Origin: Halocaridina rubra
Taxonomy: Eukaryota; Arthropoda; Malacostraca; Decapoda; Atyidae
Length of the DNA: 64,000 nt
Assembly: GCA_037179515.1 (NCBI GenBank)
Contig: JAXCGZ010017026.1
Location: 62,001 to 126,000, forward strand
Direction of reading: 5' to 3'
Positions 27,398 through 38,940 of the stretch are shown here, piece after piece. The notes below the pieces were generated by a model that was given only the letters and a program-made list of their open reading frames with translations, had not been told where the DNA came from and made no database searches. The position numbers and the translations under genes were made by a program. How positions within the stretch are numbered: position 1 is the stretch's first letter; each line of letters opens with the position of its first letter.

Positions 27398-27957
27398 CAC
27401 ACTGAATATGTTTGCAGGTGATTAAAAGATTGTGAAGAAAGTGAGACGCGAGAATAATGGTAGATAACTTCAGGAAGACCTAAATAGTTTGCATGAGTGT
27501 TCAGAAAAGTGGATAACGGAATTTAATACTTCAAAATGTAAGGTAATGAGAATGGGTACAAGTGCAAGAAAGCCCAAGCTTGACTACTCGGTGGCAGGAG
27601 CAGAACTTGAAGAGACAGAGAATGACAGAGATCTAGGAGTTAGCATACAGGCAAATTTGTCTCCAGAAAGGCATATAAATGGCATAGCAAAGGCAGCATA
27701 TGCTTTCTTAGCAAATGTAAGGGTAGCTTCAGGCACATGGACAAGGAAATGTTCAGAAATATTTATGTAACCTATGTGGGGCCAAACCTTGAATATACTG
27801 CCCCCTTTTGGAATCCACACTTGAAAAAGCATGTAATTAAGTTGGAAAAAGTTCAAAGACAAGCCACATAGTTGGTGCCAGAAATGCACTATCTCAGTTC
27901 TGAGGAGAGGCTGAAGGAAGTAGACTTACCACCACTCGAGGCTAGAAAACTTCTTAT
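27398..27957 (+). pseudogene. CR1-type LINE fragment, divergent subfamily (duplicate of 20.4-20.9 kb)
   Basis: Same subfamily and same edges as 20363-20925, ending at (TTA)n. Open frame 27489-27770 covers the AGAELEETENDRDLG region. It shares with its twin the damaged motif C context and the 3' breakpoint. Confidence 0.85.
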
Positions 27958-28378
<421 letters not shown>

Positions 28379-28380
<2 letters not shown>

Positions 28381-28977
28381 TTTTTTTTTCTTTTTTTTTC
28401 AAATTGAAAAAGTGAAATTAAAAATACTGTTATCCACGATTTATTAGGGGAGTCGCAATCGCGTCGCAAGGTACAAAACCGACCAAGCTACTACAACAGA
28501 TATATATCTGCATATAGTGGTACAGCCAGTACATTCAAGCATTCCTCCTGACGTCCAATTTATCAAATTGTTGCAGCTGTATGTGGAATATTGAGTATAC
28601 ATATTCACAATGAAACCAAGATTTTTTCTTTTTGAACATCAGGGGAGTCGAACTCGTGTGGCAGACTACAAATGTGTGTATGTATTCTCTGTGCCATGGT
28701 ATGCAGATTTGTATATGATGTATTTCTTGGTCAGTTAAGGCAGCATGACTTTTTAGTCAATATAACCTTATCTAACCTAATGCAATAAAACCTAACTTAC
28801 TAAGATAAGCCCAATCTAAACCATCCTTCTAAACACTACAGTACTAACTTAACCTACTGCAATCTAATCTAAATTAACTTTACCAACCTAAATTATTGCA
28901 ATCTAACCAAGCCAGATCTTTTTCCCTAACCAACATCTTGTCAAACTTGGTATTTGACTATTACAGCTGATTCAAGC
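28379..28977. other. unassigned sequence with degenerate CCTAA-like stretch
   Basis: No ORF of note. From about 28762 to 28935 the plus strand is dense in TAACCTA/CTAACC-like words, reminiscent of decayed arthropod-type CCTAA telomere repeats but too diverged to call. AGGGGAGTCG recurs at 28446 and 28643. Confidence 0.35.
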
Positions 28978-29098
28978 TAGCAAACAAGAAGAAGAAGAAG
29001 AAGAAGAAGAAGAAGAAGAAGAAGAAGAAGAAGAAGAAGAAGAAGAAGAAGAAGAAGAAGAAGAAGAAGAAGAAGAAGAAGAAGAAGAAGAAGAAGAA
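28978..29098. repeat. (AAG)n microsatellite
   Basis: About 38 GAA/AAG units without interruption. Confidence 0.97.
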
Positions 29099-29263
29099 AA
29101 TCGATAAAACACTTTCGAAAGAGGAAGCAGGTAACACCACGGATATATCCATCAAAAATAGGGGAGACAGAAAAATGACGGTTGACTTTACCGTTTATAT
29201 CTGCTGTCTGTGCATTTGTGCGTTTGTATTTGTCTCGCGATCGATATTTGTGTGTACTTTCTT

Positions 29264-29267
29264 CTTA

Positions 29268-29351
<84 letters not shown>

Positions 29352-29352
29352 C
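29264..29352. repeat. (TTA)n microsatellite
   Basis: Uninterrupted trinucleotide array. The 165 bases before it (29099-29263) hold nothing I recognise. Confidence 0.97.
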
Positions 29353-29364
29353 ATAGCTGTTATT

Positions 29365-29546
29365 GTGGTCCCCGTGGCAAAGCGGTAGTGTTTGCTACTT
29401 TGAGGCGTCATGTCGAGGGTTCGTGGTTCGTTACGCTCTGAGGTAAGCAAGGGCATGCACTCAGGGTAACGATCATACTTGCCAAAACCAAAGTCCTTCG
29501 CAGAAAGGATCTCTCCTAGCTATTAGTAAAAAGGGAGTCCATGACG
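29365..29546 (+). mobile_element. tRNA-derived SINE, family B, copy 2
   Basis: Plus-strand copy: tRNA-like head CCCCGTGGCAAAGCGGTAGTG (A-box TGGCAAAGCGG), B-box region GAGGGTTCGTGG, then a body ending AAAAAGGGAGTCCATGACG. It matches 1108-1287 and 40941-41125 in reverse. This copy has the clearest A box. Confidence 0.8.
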
Positions 29547-29559
29547 AATAACCGATCAC

Positions 29560-29618
29560 ATCATTATGCCAGTTATTATTTTTATTACTATCATAATCCA
29601 TATTATCATTACATTACC

Positions 29619-29703
<85 letters not shown>

Positions 29704-29720
29704 TAATAATAATGACAACG

Positions 29721-29777
<57 letters not shown>

Positions 29778-29820
29778 ATTACTATTATTATTATCATTAT
29801 TATCATTCTTCTTCTTCTTC

Positions 29821-29888
<68 letters not shown>

Positions 29889-29957
29889 CAACTGTATGTC
29901 CGATTGCGTGAACTACTGTATTGATATTTCAATACTAAATACATGTGTATCTTTTGC

Positions 29958-30027
<70 letters not shown>

Positions 30028-30080
30028 TAATAATAATAATAATAACAGTAATAATAATAATGATAATAATAATAGTAATA

Positions 30081-30168
<88 letters not shown>

Positions 30169-30173
30169 ACCTT
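29560..30173. repeat. (TAA)n/(TTA)n arrays, partly self-complementary
   Basis: TAA array (29619-29714) followed by TTA arrays (29721-29885), then a 70-bp spacer and TAA arrays (29959-30167) with ACAG/GATA variants. Adjacent inverse-oriented blocks can pair into long hairpins. Confidence 0.95.
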
Positions 30174-30530
30174 TACTAAATACACGCTACATTCTCTTCT
30201 AAAGTACCAAAAATAATACAATAGAAAATAAATAAAAATTAGAAATACGAATAAATGATGATGAATACCTCGGCAATGAATCAGTACATATTTGTATACT
30301 TATACAATCACTGCGAATCCCCTTGTAAGAAGGGGTGGCCGAGTCGAAGCACACATATTCACGAGAAACAATTGCCACCCACAGTGAATTCTTTGTTTCT
30401 TATTGTTAACAGACGCTTAACTATATTGGTTCTAATGATGGTCGCTATTTTTTTTTCATCTGTTTTTGTTTGTTAGTCATAAATGGGGATCTCATCAAGG
30501 GGTATTGTGATTGAAGTGATCATGATGGAT
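30174..30530. other. unassigned spacer
   Basis: No ORF above 75 codons and no known motif. A small hairpin CCCCTTGTAAGAAGGGG is at about 30319, followed by TGGCCGAGTCGAAGC, tRNA-like in wording but without a recognisable full tRNA. A similar GTTGGCTGAGTCAAAGC occurs near 12230. Confidence 0.35.
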
Positions 30531-30531
30531 G

Positions 30532-30601
<70 letters not shown>

Positions 30602-30668
30602 GCATATTAATTGTAATGCTAATACTACTACTACTACTACTAATAATAATAATAATAATAAGAACGAC

Positions 30669-30727
<59 letters not shown>

Positions 30728-30960
30728 TAATAATAATCATAATAATAACAATAATAATAATAATAATAATTATATAAATTAATAATAAAAGCAAAATAGA
30801 AAAAAAAATAATAATAACATCAACAGCAGTAGTAGTAAAGTTAGATGAAGTCGTTGTAGTAGTAGTAGTAGAAACAGTAGTAGTAACAGATTAAAGCTAT
30901 TTTCGTAACATAATCATAAAACACTGTTTGAGAATCTGGATGAAGAAGGAAAAGGTTGTA
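30531..30960. repeat. (TTA)n/(TAA)n and (TAG)n-like simple repeats
   Basis: TTA array (30531-30600), TACTAC block, TAA arrays to 30770, then GTAGTAGTAG-type runs to about 30890. Confidence 0.93.
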
Positions 30961-30972
30961 AGGTATGTGTGT

Positions 30973-32169
30973 GTGTTTGATTACCTAATTGTGATTACCT
31001 AATTGTGTTTACAGGAAAGAGCCCAAAACTAGTATCTTCCCGTCTCCTGATCGGTTCCATTTTATACTTAGTGATACTTATCATACCTGTCCTTAAAACT
31101 ATTGATTGAGATAACATTAACTACCTCCTCGCTTAGCCAATTCCAATTATCAACTACTCTTACACTGAAAAAGTATTTCCTTACATCCTGCAAAGAAGTT
31201 TTCTTACGAAGTTTCAAACTAAGACCTCTAGTTCTAGAGCCTGCCATATCAAAATATCGATCCCTATCCACTCTATCATAACCATGAAGGAATTTAAAGA
31301 CTGTCACCATATTCCCCCTCAATCTTCTAGCTTCGAGTAATGGTAAGTCTAATTCCCTCAGCCTTTCATCATAACTGAGACTACGTATTTCTGGCACCAG
31401 TTTCGTGGCATGTCTTTGAACTTTTTCAACCTTAGCTATGTGCTTTTTCAAGTGCGGATTCCAAAAGGGGGCTGCATATTCGAGTTTTGGCCTCACATAG
31501 GTTACATAAATATTTCTGAACATTTCCTTGTCCATGTGTCTGAAGGCTACCCTTACATTTGATAAAAATGCATATGCTGCCCTTACTATGCCATTTATAT
31601 GTATTTTTGGAGACAAATCTGCTAGTATGTTTATTCCTAGATCTCTATCATTTTCTGTCTCTTGAAGTTGTACTCCAGCCACCGAGTAGTCAAGTTGGGG
31701 CCTTCATGCACTTGTACCAATTCTCATTACCTTGCATTTTGAAGTATTGAATTTCATTAGCCAATTTTCTGACCACTCGTGCAGACTATTTAGATCTTCC
31801 TGAATTTCTCTACCATTGTTCTCGTTTCTTACTTTCTTCACAATCTTTGCATCATCTGCAAACATATTCATGAATGAATTTACAGACTCTGGTAGGTCAT
31901 TTTTACATATACAAGGAACAAAAGTGACCCTGAAACTGAACCCTGTAGATCTCCACTGCTAACTCTTCTCCATTCATACACTGAGTGTCTTACTTTAACC
32001 CTCTGTTCCCTTCCTTCTAAGTAAGTTTTTATCCATTTCAAGACATTTCCACCTATTCTAGCCATTGCTTGCAGCTTCCTAATAAGTCTCCGATGTGGAA
32101 CAGTGTCAAACGCTTTATGGAAAACTAGGAATATGCAATCTGCCCAGCCCTCTCTTTCCTGTAAGATTC
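30973..32169 (-). pseudogene. CR1-type LINE, 5' truncated (minus array, copy M1)
   Basis: On the minus strand: RT from QEREGWADCIF through motif A, motif B and motif C (ADDAKI, intact on the minus strand near 31850) to the C-terminal frame 31682-31068 (204 aa). A short frame 32065-31880 holds the WIKTYLEGREQR segment. Frame breaks lie near 31700 and 31905, and motif A is altered. The 3' terminal repeat is at 30973-31010, preceded by (GT)n. Its 5' end at 32169 butts directly onto the 3' terminus of the next copy. Confidence 0.88.
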
Positions 32170-33668
32170 GTGTGATTACATAATTGTGATTACCTAATTG
32201 TGTTTACGGGAAAGAGCCCAAAGCTCGTATCTTCCCGTCTCCTGATCGGTTCCATTTTATACTTAGTGATACTTATCATACCTGTCCTTAAAACTATGGA
32301 TTGAGATAGCATTAACTACCTCCTCGCTTAGCGAATTCCAATTATCAACTACTCTTACACTGAAAAAGTATTTCCTTACATCCTGCGAAGAAGTTTTCTT
32401 ACGAAGCTTCAAACTATGACCTCTAGTTCTAGAGCCAGCCATATCAAAATATCGATCCCTATCCACTCTATCATAACCATGAAGGAATTTAAAGACTGTC
32501 ACCATATCCCCCCTCACTCTTCTAGCTTCGAGTGATGGTAAGTCTAATTCCCTCAGCCTCTCATCATAACTGAGATTGCGTATTTCTGGCACCAGTTTCG
32601 TGGCATGTCTTTGAACTTTTTCAAGCTTAGCTATGTGCTTTTTCAAGTGCGGATTCCAAAAGGGGGCTGCATATTCGGGTTTTGGCCTCACATAGGTTAC
32701 ATAAATATTTCTGAACATTTCCTTGTCCATGTGCCTGAAGGCTACCCTTACATTTGATAAGAATGCATATGCTGCCCTTACTATGCCATTTATATGTATT
32801 TCTGGAGACAAATCTGCCAGTATGTTTACTCCTAGATCTCTCTCATTTTCTGTCTCTTGAAGTTGTACTCCAGCCACCGAGTAGTCAAGCTTGGGCCTTC
32901 TTGCACTTGAACCCATTCTCATTACCTTACATTTTGAAGTATTGAATTTCATTAGCCACTTTTCTGACCACTCATGCAGATTATTTAGATCCTCCTGAAG
33001 TTCTCTACCATTGTTCTCGTTTTTTGCTTTCTTCACAATCTTTGCATCATCTGCAAACATATTCATGAATGAATTTACAGACACTGGTAGGTCATTTACA
33101 TATACAAGGAACAAAAGTGGCCCTAAAACTGAACCCTGTGGAACTCCACTACTAACTCTTCTCCATTCAGACACTGAGTGTCTTACTCTAACCCTCTGTT
33201 CCCTTCCTTCTAAGTAAGTTTTTATCCATTCCAAAACATTTCCACCTATTCTAGCCATTGAGTGCAGCTTCCTAATAAGTCTCCCATGTGGAACAGTGTC
33301 AAACGCTTTCTGGAAGTCTAGGAATATGCAATCTGCCCAGCCCTCTCTTTCCTGTAAGATTTGGCTTACCTCATCATAAAATTCTAATAAGTTTGTTACT
33401 GTTGACCTACCTTCTCTGAAGCCATGTTGCCTCATTGACAAAAAGTTGAAGGATTCCAAGTGAAGAGAGATATGTTTCCTTAGTAGTTTCTCCATAACTT
33501 TGCAAACTATGCTGGTCAAGGAAACAGGTCTATAGTTGAGAGCCGTATCTCACCTTCCCTTTTTGAAGATAGGTATCACATTTGCTTGTTTCCAGCATCT
33601 TGGAATCTCCCCCGACTCCAGTGACTCCTTAAATATGATACTTAGTGCCACTGATATTGTGTTTGCGC
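32170..33668 (-). mobile_element. CR1-type LINE, 5' truncated (minus array, copy M2)
   Basis: Starts in the RT region (ATGCGCAAACACAATATCAG on the minus strand) and ends with two GATTAC(A/C)TAATTGT-type units at 32170-32205. On its 5' side is a (GT)n tract that leads into copy M3. Confidence 0.88.
32263..33519 (-). CDS. CR1-type LINE reverse transcriptase, intact frame (418 aa)
   Basis: Uninterrupted RT and C-terminus: SIVCKVMEKLL, motif A FLDFQKAFDTVPHG, motif B SGVPQGSVLGPLLF, motif C MFADDAKIV with the catalytic Asp pair, thumb [12 protein letters not shown], end FKDRYDKYH. The annotated start is simply the first Met after a TGA (near 33541) that interrupts the upstream ALNYRPVS segment. 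Lacks endonuclease and ORF1. It resembles the 21370-22842 frame very closely, so both are recent copies. Confidence 0.85.
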   Translation of the reverse strand: MTSIVCKVMEKLLRKHISLHLESFNFLSMRQHGFREGRSTVTNLLEFYDEVSQILQEREGWADCIFLDFQKAFDTVPHGRLIRKLHSMARIGGNVLEWIKTYLEGREQRVRVRHSVSEWRRVSSGVPQGSVLGPLLFLVYVNDLPVSVNSFMNMFADDAKIVKKAKNENNGRELQEDLNNLHEWSEKWLMKFNTSKCKVMRMGSSARRPKLDYSVAGVQLQETENERDLGVNILADLSPEIHINGIVRAAYAFLSNVRVAFRHMDKEMFRNIYVTYVRPKPEYAAPFWNPHLKKHIAKLEKVQRHATKLVPEIRNLSYDERLRELDLPSLEARRVRGDMVTVFKFLHGYDRVDRDRYFDMAGSRTRGHSLKLRKKTSSQDVRKYFFSVRVVDNWNSLSEEVVNAISIHSFKDRYDKYH

Positions 33669-33677
33669 ATGGTGTGT

Positions 33678-33718
<41 letters not shown>
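33669..33718. repeat. (GT)n microsatellite between LINE copies
   Basis: On the LINE coding strand this is a (CA)n run between the 3' terminus of copy M3 and the truncated 5' end of copy M2. Confidence 0.95.
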
Positions 33719-33722
<4 letters not shown>

Positions 33723-35155
33723 TACCTAATTGTGCTTACGGGAAAGAGCCCCAAGCTCGTAGCTTACAGTCTCCTGATCGATCATTTTGTTCTTAGTGAT
33801 ACTTATCATACTTCTCCCTAAAACTATGGAATGAGTTAGCATTAACTACCTCCTCGCATAGTGACTTCCAATTTTCAACTACTCTTACAATTTACAACTG
33901 ACGAGTCACTAAAAAATTACTTCTTTACATCCTGCAAACATGTTTTCTTACAAAGCTTCAAACTGTGACCTCTAGTTCTAGTGCCAGCCATATCAAAATA
34001 TCAATCCCTATCCCCTCTACCATAACCATGAAGGAATTTAATGACTGTCACCATATACCCCCTCAATCTTCTAGCTTCAAGCGATGGTAAGTTTAATTAC
34101 GTCAGCCTCTCATCATAACTGAAATTGCGTATTTCTGGTACGAGTTTCGTGGCATGTCTTGGAACTCTTTCCAGCTGCATAATCAAGTTCTGGCCTCACA
34201 TAGGTTATATAAATATTTCTGAACATTTCCTTGTCCGTCCACCTGAAGGCTACCCTTACATTTGCAAAGAAAGCATATGCTGCCCTTACTATGCCATTTA
34301 TATGCATTTCTGGAGACAAATCGGCCAGTATGTATACTCCTAGTTCTCTCTCATTTTATGTCTCTTGAAGTTGTACTCCAGCCACCGAGTAGTCAAGCTT
34401 GGGCCTTCTTGCACTTGTACCCATTCTCATTACCTTACATTTTGAAGTACTGACTTTCATTAGCCACTTTTCTGACCACTCATGCAGACTATTTAGGTCT
34501 TCCTGAAGTTCTCTACAATTGTTCTCATTTCTTACTTTCTTCACAATCTTTGCATCATCTGCAAACATATTCATAAATGAATTTACAGATTTTGGTGGGT
34601 CATTTATATATACAAGGAACAAAAGTGGCCCTAAAACTGAACCCTGTGGAACTCCACTACTAACTCTTCTCCATTCAGACACTGAGTGTCTTACTCTAAT
34701 CCTCTGTTCCCTTTCTTCTAAGTATGTTTTTATCCATTTCAAGACATTTCCACCTATTCTAGCCATTGCTTTCAGCTTCTTAATAAGTCTCCTCTGTGGA
34801 ATATGCAATCTCCCCAGCCCTCTCTTTCCTGTAAGATTCCGCTTCCCTCATCATAAAATTCTAATAAGAATGTTACTGTTGATCTACCTTCTCTGAAGCC
34901 ATGTTGTCTCACTGACAAAAAGTTGAAGGATTCCAAGTGAAGAGAGATATGTTTCCTTAGTAGTTTCTCCATAACTTTGCAAACTATGCTGGTCAAGGAA
35001 ACTGGTCTATAGTTCAGAGCCGTATCCCTCCTTCCCCTTTTGAAGATAGGTATCACATTTTGCTTGTGTCTAGCATCTTGGAATCTCCCCTGACTCCAGT
35101 GACTTTTTAAATATGATATCCAGTGCCACTGATATTGAGTTTGCGCATTTTTAAG

Positions 35156-35158
<3 letters not shown>
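33719..35158 (-). pseudogene. CR1-type LINE, 5' truncated (minus array, copy M3)
   Basis: Minus strand: frame 35056-34772 (IPIFKRGRRDTALNYRPVS through GFREGRSTV), then 34808-34356 (motif B SGVPQGSVLG, motif C MFADDAKIV), then 34319-34113. A deletion removes motif A (the LINE text jumps from GWGDCIF to IPQRRLI), and part of the [15 protein letters not shown] region is missing ([13 protein letters not shown]). Copy M4 shares both deletions, so M3 and M4 belong to one derivative lineage. Confidence 0.87.

Positions 35159-35231
<73 letters not shown>
35159..35231. repeat. (GT)n microsatellite between LINE copies
   Basis: About 36 GT units; (CA)n on the LINE strand, at the 3' terminus of copy M4 and the truncated 5' edge of copy M3. 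Confidence 0.96.
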
Positions 35232-35232
<1 letters not shown>

Positions 35233-35289
35233 TTACCTAATTGTGCTTACGGGAAAGAGCCCCAAGCTCGTAACTTACAGTCTCCTGAT

Positions 35290-36680
35290 CGGTTCCATTT
35301 TGTTCTTAATGATACTTATCATACTTCTCCCTAAAACTATGGATTGAGTTAGCATTAACTACCTCCTCGCAGAGCGACTTCCAATTTTCAACTACTCTTA
35401 CACTTTACAACTGACGAGTCACTAAAAAATTACTTCCTTACATCCTGCAAAGAAGTTTTCTTACAAAGCTTCAAACTGTGACCTCTAGTTCTAGTGTCAG
35501 CCATATCAAAATATCAATCCCTATCCCCTCTACCATAACCATGAAAGAATTTAAAGACTGTCACCATATCCCCCCTCAATCTTCTAGCTTCGAGTGATGG
35601 TAAGTTTAATTCCCTCAGCCTCTCATCATAACTGAAATTGCGTATTTCTGGTACGAGTTTTGTGGCATGTCTTGGAACTCTTTCCAGCTGCATAATCAAG
35701 TTCTGGCCTCACATAGGTTATATAAATATTTCTGAACATTTCCTTGCCCGTGCACCTGAAGGCTACCCTTACATTTGCTAAGAAAGCATATGCTGCCCTT
35801 ACTATGCCATTTATATGCATTTCTGGAGACAAATCGGCCAGTATGTATACTCCTCGTTCTCTCTCATTTTCTGTCTCTTGAAGTTGTACTCCTGCCACCG
35901 AGTAGTCAAGCTTGGGCCTTCTTGCACTTGTACCCATTCTCATTACCTTACATTTTGAAATACTGACTTTCATTAGCCACTTTTCTGACCACTCATGCAG
36001 ACTATTTAGGTCTTCCTGAAGTTCTCTACAAGTGTTCTCATTTCTTACTTTCTTCACAATCTTTGCATCATCTACAAACATATTCATAAATGAATTTACA
36101 GATTTTGGTGGGTCATTTACATATACAAGGAACAAAAGTGGCCCTAAACCTGAACCCTGTGGAACTCCACTACTAACTTTTCTCCATTCAGACACTGAGT
36201 GTCTTACTCCAATCCTCTGTTCCCTTTCTTCTAAGTATGTTTTTAGCCATTTCAAGACATTTCCACCTATTCTAACCATTGCTTGCAGCTTCTTAATAAC
36301 TCTCCTCTGTGGAATATGCAATCTCCCCAGCCCTCACTTTCCTGTAAGATTCCGCTTCCCTCATCATAAAATTCTAATAAGCATGTTACTGTTGATCTAC
36401 CTTCTCTGAAGCCATGTTGTCTCACTGACAAAAAGTTGAAGGATTCCAAGTGAAGAGAGATATGTTTCCTTAGCAGTTTCTCCATAACTTTGCAAACTAT
36501 GCTGGTCAATGAAACTGGTCTATAGTTTAGAGCCATATCCCTCCTTCCCTTTTTGAAGATAGGTATCACATCTGCTTGTTTCCAGCATCTTGGAATCTCC
36601 CCTGACTCCAGTGACTTTTTAAATATGATACGTAGTCTCACTGATATTGAATTTACGCATTTTTAAAGTATATGAGGGGA
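35290..36680 (-). pseudogene. CR1-type LINE ORF2, RT part (copy M4)
   Basis: Frames 36641-36267 (IFKKGRRDMALNYRPVSL to GFREGRSTV), 36321-35626 (motif B SGVPQGSGLGPLLF, motif C mutated to MFVDDAKIV, then the TENERERGVYILADL region) and 35699-35514 ([11 protein letters not shown]). Motif A is lost to the deletion, so RT activity is not possible. The motif C Ala-to-Val change is also unusual. Confidence 0.87.
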
Positions 36681-36689
36681 TATATATCA

Positions 36690-38109
36690 ACAGGACCTGT
36701 AGCTTTATGGACATCTAATTCTATCAGTGCTTTGCATACCTCTGTGGTTGAAAGGAAGATGTTCTCTAATACTGGCCCATGAGCTTCTATATCTGCAATC
36801 TGATGGGGTGGAGTATTTTCTACTGCAAATACTGACTGAAACTCCTTGTTTAATTCTTTGCAGATCTCTTCATCTGTTTCAGTGATGTTTCCACATGCTC
36901 TCTTAAGGTTTAAAACCTGTTCTCTTACCTTTCGTTTTCCTCTGATAAAGCTGTGGAAAAGCTTGGGATTTTCTTTAGCCTTCCTGGTGATGTCCCTTTC
37001 ATAATCTCTCTCTGCCTCTCTTCCTTTACTTAGGTAATCATTTCTTGCTCTTTTATAGGTCTGCCAGCAATTTTCTCTCCAATCCTTAGCTCTTTTACAT
37101 TCATATTCGAATCATTTTTATCCGGCATGAATTACACCTACTTTTGTGACAGGTATGCAGCAATCTACTATCTTCCCATATCTCTCACAAAAGATGTCGT
37201 ACATTTCTAGTACAGATTTGTTGTTAAATAAGGTCCTCCAGTCAATAACTGCAAAAAGCGCGTTCATTTTGATGTAATCTCCTTTCGGATAGTTCCTCCT
37301 CATGCCTCTACTCTCGGGCAGAACATCTTCAACAATATGCTCCATCAACAACACACAGTGGTCATTCTTTCCAATTGGTGGCTCATACTCAATTCTTTCA
37401 ATATCCAACATGTTATCTGTTGGTTCCAATGCATTTTGGTGTAGGAAATTCCCTTGAACGCAATTCCCTTGACTCAAATGAGTCCTCACCGCATTGTGGG
37501 TCAATATTTATCCAATCTATCTCTTTATGATTAAAATCTCCCATAATAAAAATCCTACATTTTCTCTCCCGTGCAATGTTAACAACTGAGCTTATTACTT
37601 CAATAGTACCAATATGACTTTCCTCATAAACTTCTAGCCTATGTTGGTTTCTAGGTGGGTTATATACAGTTGTTATTTATGCGAGCAACAAGAAATTCCT
37701 TGAATTCACTTTCTATAGCAAAGTTTATTTCTTCAACCTGAATCCTTTCACTTATGAGCAGTGCTATCTTTCCACCAGTCCTCTCAGATCTTTCAACCCT
37801 TAATATTCTGAAGCCCTTAGGATAAATTGTGACACTGTTTATGTCTTCACTCAACTTAGTCTCTGTAACTACTACTATATCTGCCTTACTGTTGTGAATC
37901 TTATCTTTTAATTCTACTGCCTTACCAGCAAATCCATCAGCATTTGTGTATAACAATCTTAATGAGGCCCCATCCCATAACCTTCTGTTATTATCTTCTT
38001 TATCTCCCCTTTCTCTGGAAAAACTCTGAAAATGAAAACTTTTCTTCTCTTCTTCATTTCTTTCCTCACATAACCTAGCCTCTTGCAACAAGTTTTTCAT
38101 CCTTTCCAT
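36690..38109 (-). pseudogene. CR1-type LINE ORF2, endonuclease and linker (copy M4)
   Basis: Frame 38109-37660 (149 aa) gives the N-terminal endonuclease: LYTNADGFAGK, TETKLSED, TGGKIALLIS. Frame 37504-37118 continues with GKNDHCVLLMEHIVED (a variant of the catalytic SDH motif) and the start of the linker. The MGDFNHKE region lies between them in another frame (about 37550-37510). The linker to about 36690 is recognisable by similarity but frame-broken. The frame shows the ORF1/ORF2 overlap: NNRRLWDGASLRLLY. Confidence 0.85.
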
Positions 38110-38940
38110 CTCTTCCTGTGTTCTGTATCATCTAATGAACACTTCTTTGAATTCCTGAAGATCTTTTAGACTTTTTTCCTCATCAATATTTCTCTACATG
38201 TGTCCCCTCTCTCAAAGGTTACTATTGTTGGTCTCTGCTTTCCTCCCTAGAATATTTACTTAGTTGGTGAATGCTTAGAATATCTTCAGGACCACACACT
38301 ACTCCAAGTTTTCTTATCAGATCTACAACCCTAACTATATTTTCTCCAAGTCTCCCATGCCATGGTGGCTCCTGGGATTCATTTATGCCTGAGATTACCA
38401 CTGTCTTCTCTTTATGAAGTCTGTTTAATCAGTGGATTTGCCCATTCCATCACAACGTCGGTCATTTTTTCGATTACTGTTGCTTTATAGTCAACTGTTT
38501 GTATGTTTTCCAGTGCCCCCACCTTCACAGCCTCTTTTACTGCCACAGTCCCCTTTAGTGCATCAGCAAAGGAAGTTTTCATGGCATCATGTTCCGTATT
38601 CAGCTCTTGAAACTCTTTTCTAAACTGTTTGATGTTTTCCTTAATCTGGATATTCCAAGCTGCAATCTCGTCTCTCTCAGAAGAGAGCAGTGAACTAACA
38701 TTTAATTCATTTAGGTTGTCATTCAGCTGTTTGTTGTTATCTTCTTGTTTAGAAATTCTGGTTTCTAGTTCACTCTTTTTTTCCCTTCCAGCTTCTTTAT
38801 TCGTTTTTCTAGTTCTTTTTTCTCTTGCCCTTTTGCTTTATTTGCTTCCTCCAAACATCTTATTTACTCTCTGAGTGTTTCATTTTCTTTTATTTCTCTG
38901 TCCATATTCTGAATTTTGTCATCAAGGTTTATAACCATTG
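38110..38940 (-). pseudogene. CR1-type LINE ORF1 (copy M4)
   Basis: Minus-strand counterpart of 16460-17442: coiled-coil-coding text and the RKLGVVCGPEDI segment are recognisable at the nucleotide level, with many indels. No frame longer than about 90 codons remains on the coding strand. Confidence 0.75.

Noticed and set aside
30306..30360. Possible tRNA gene (GGGGTGGCCGAGTCGAAGC)
   Set aside because: The wording resembles a tRNA 5' half, but I could not find a matching acceptor stem, anticodon arm or T-arm.
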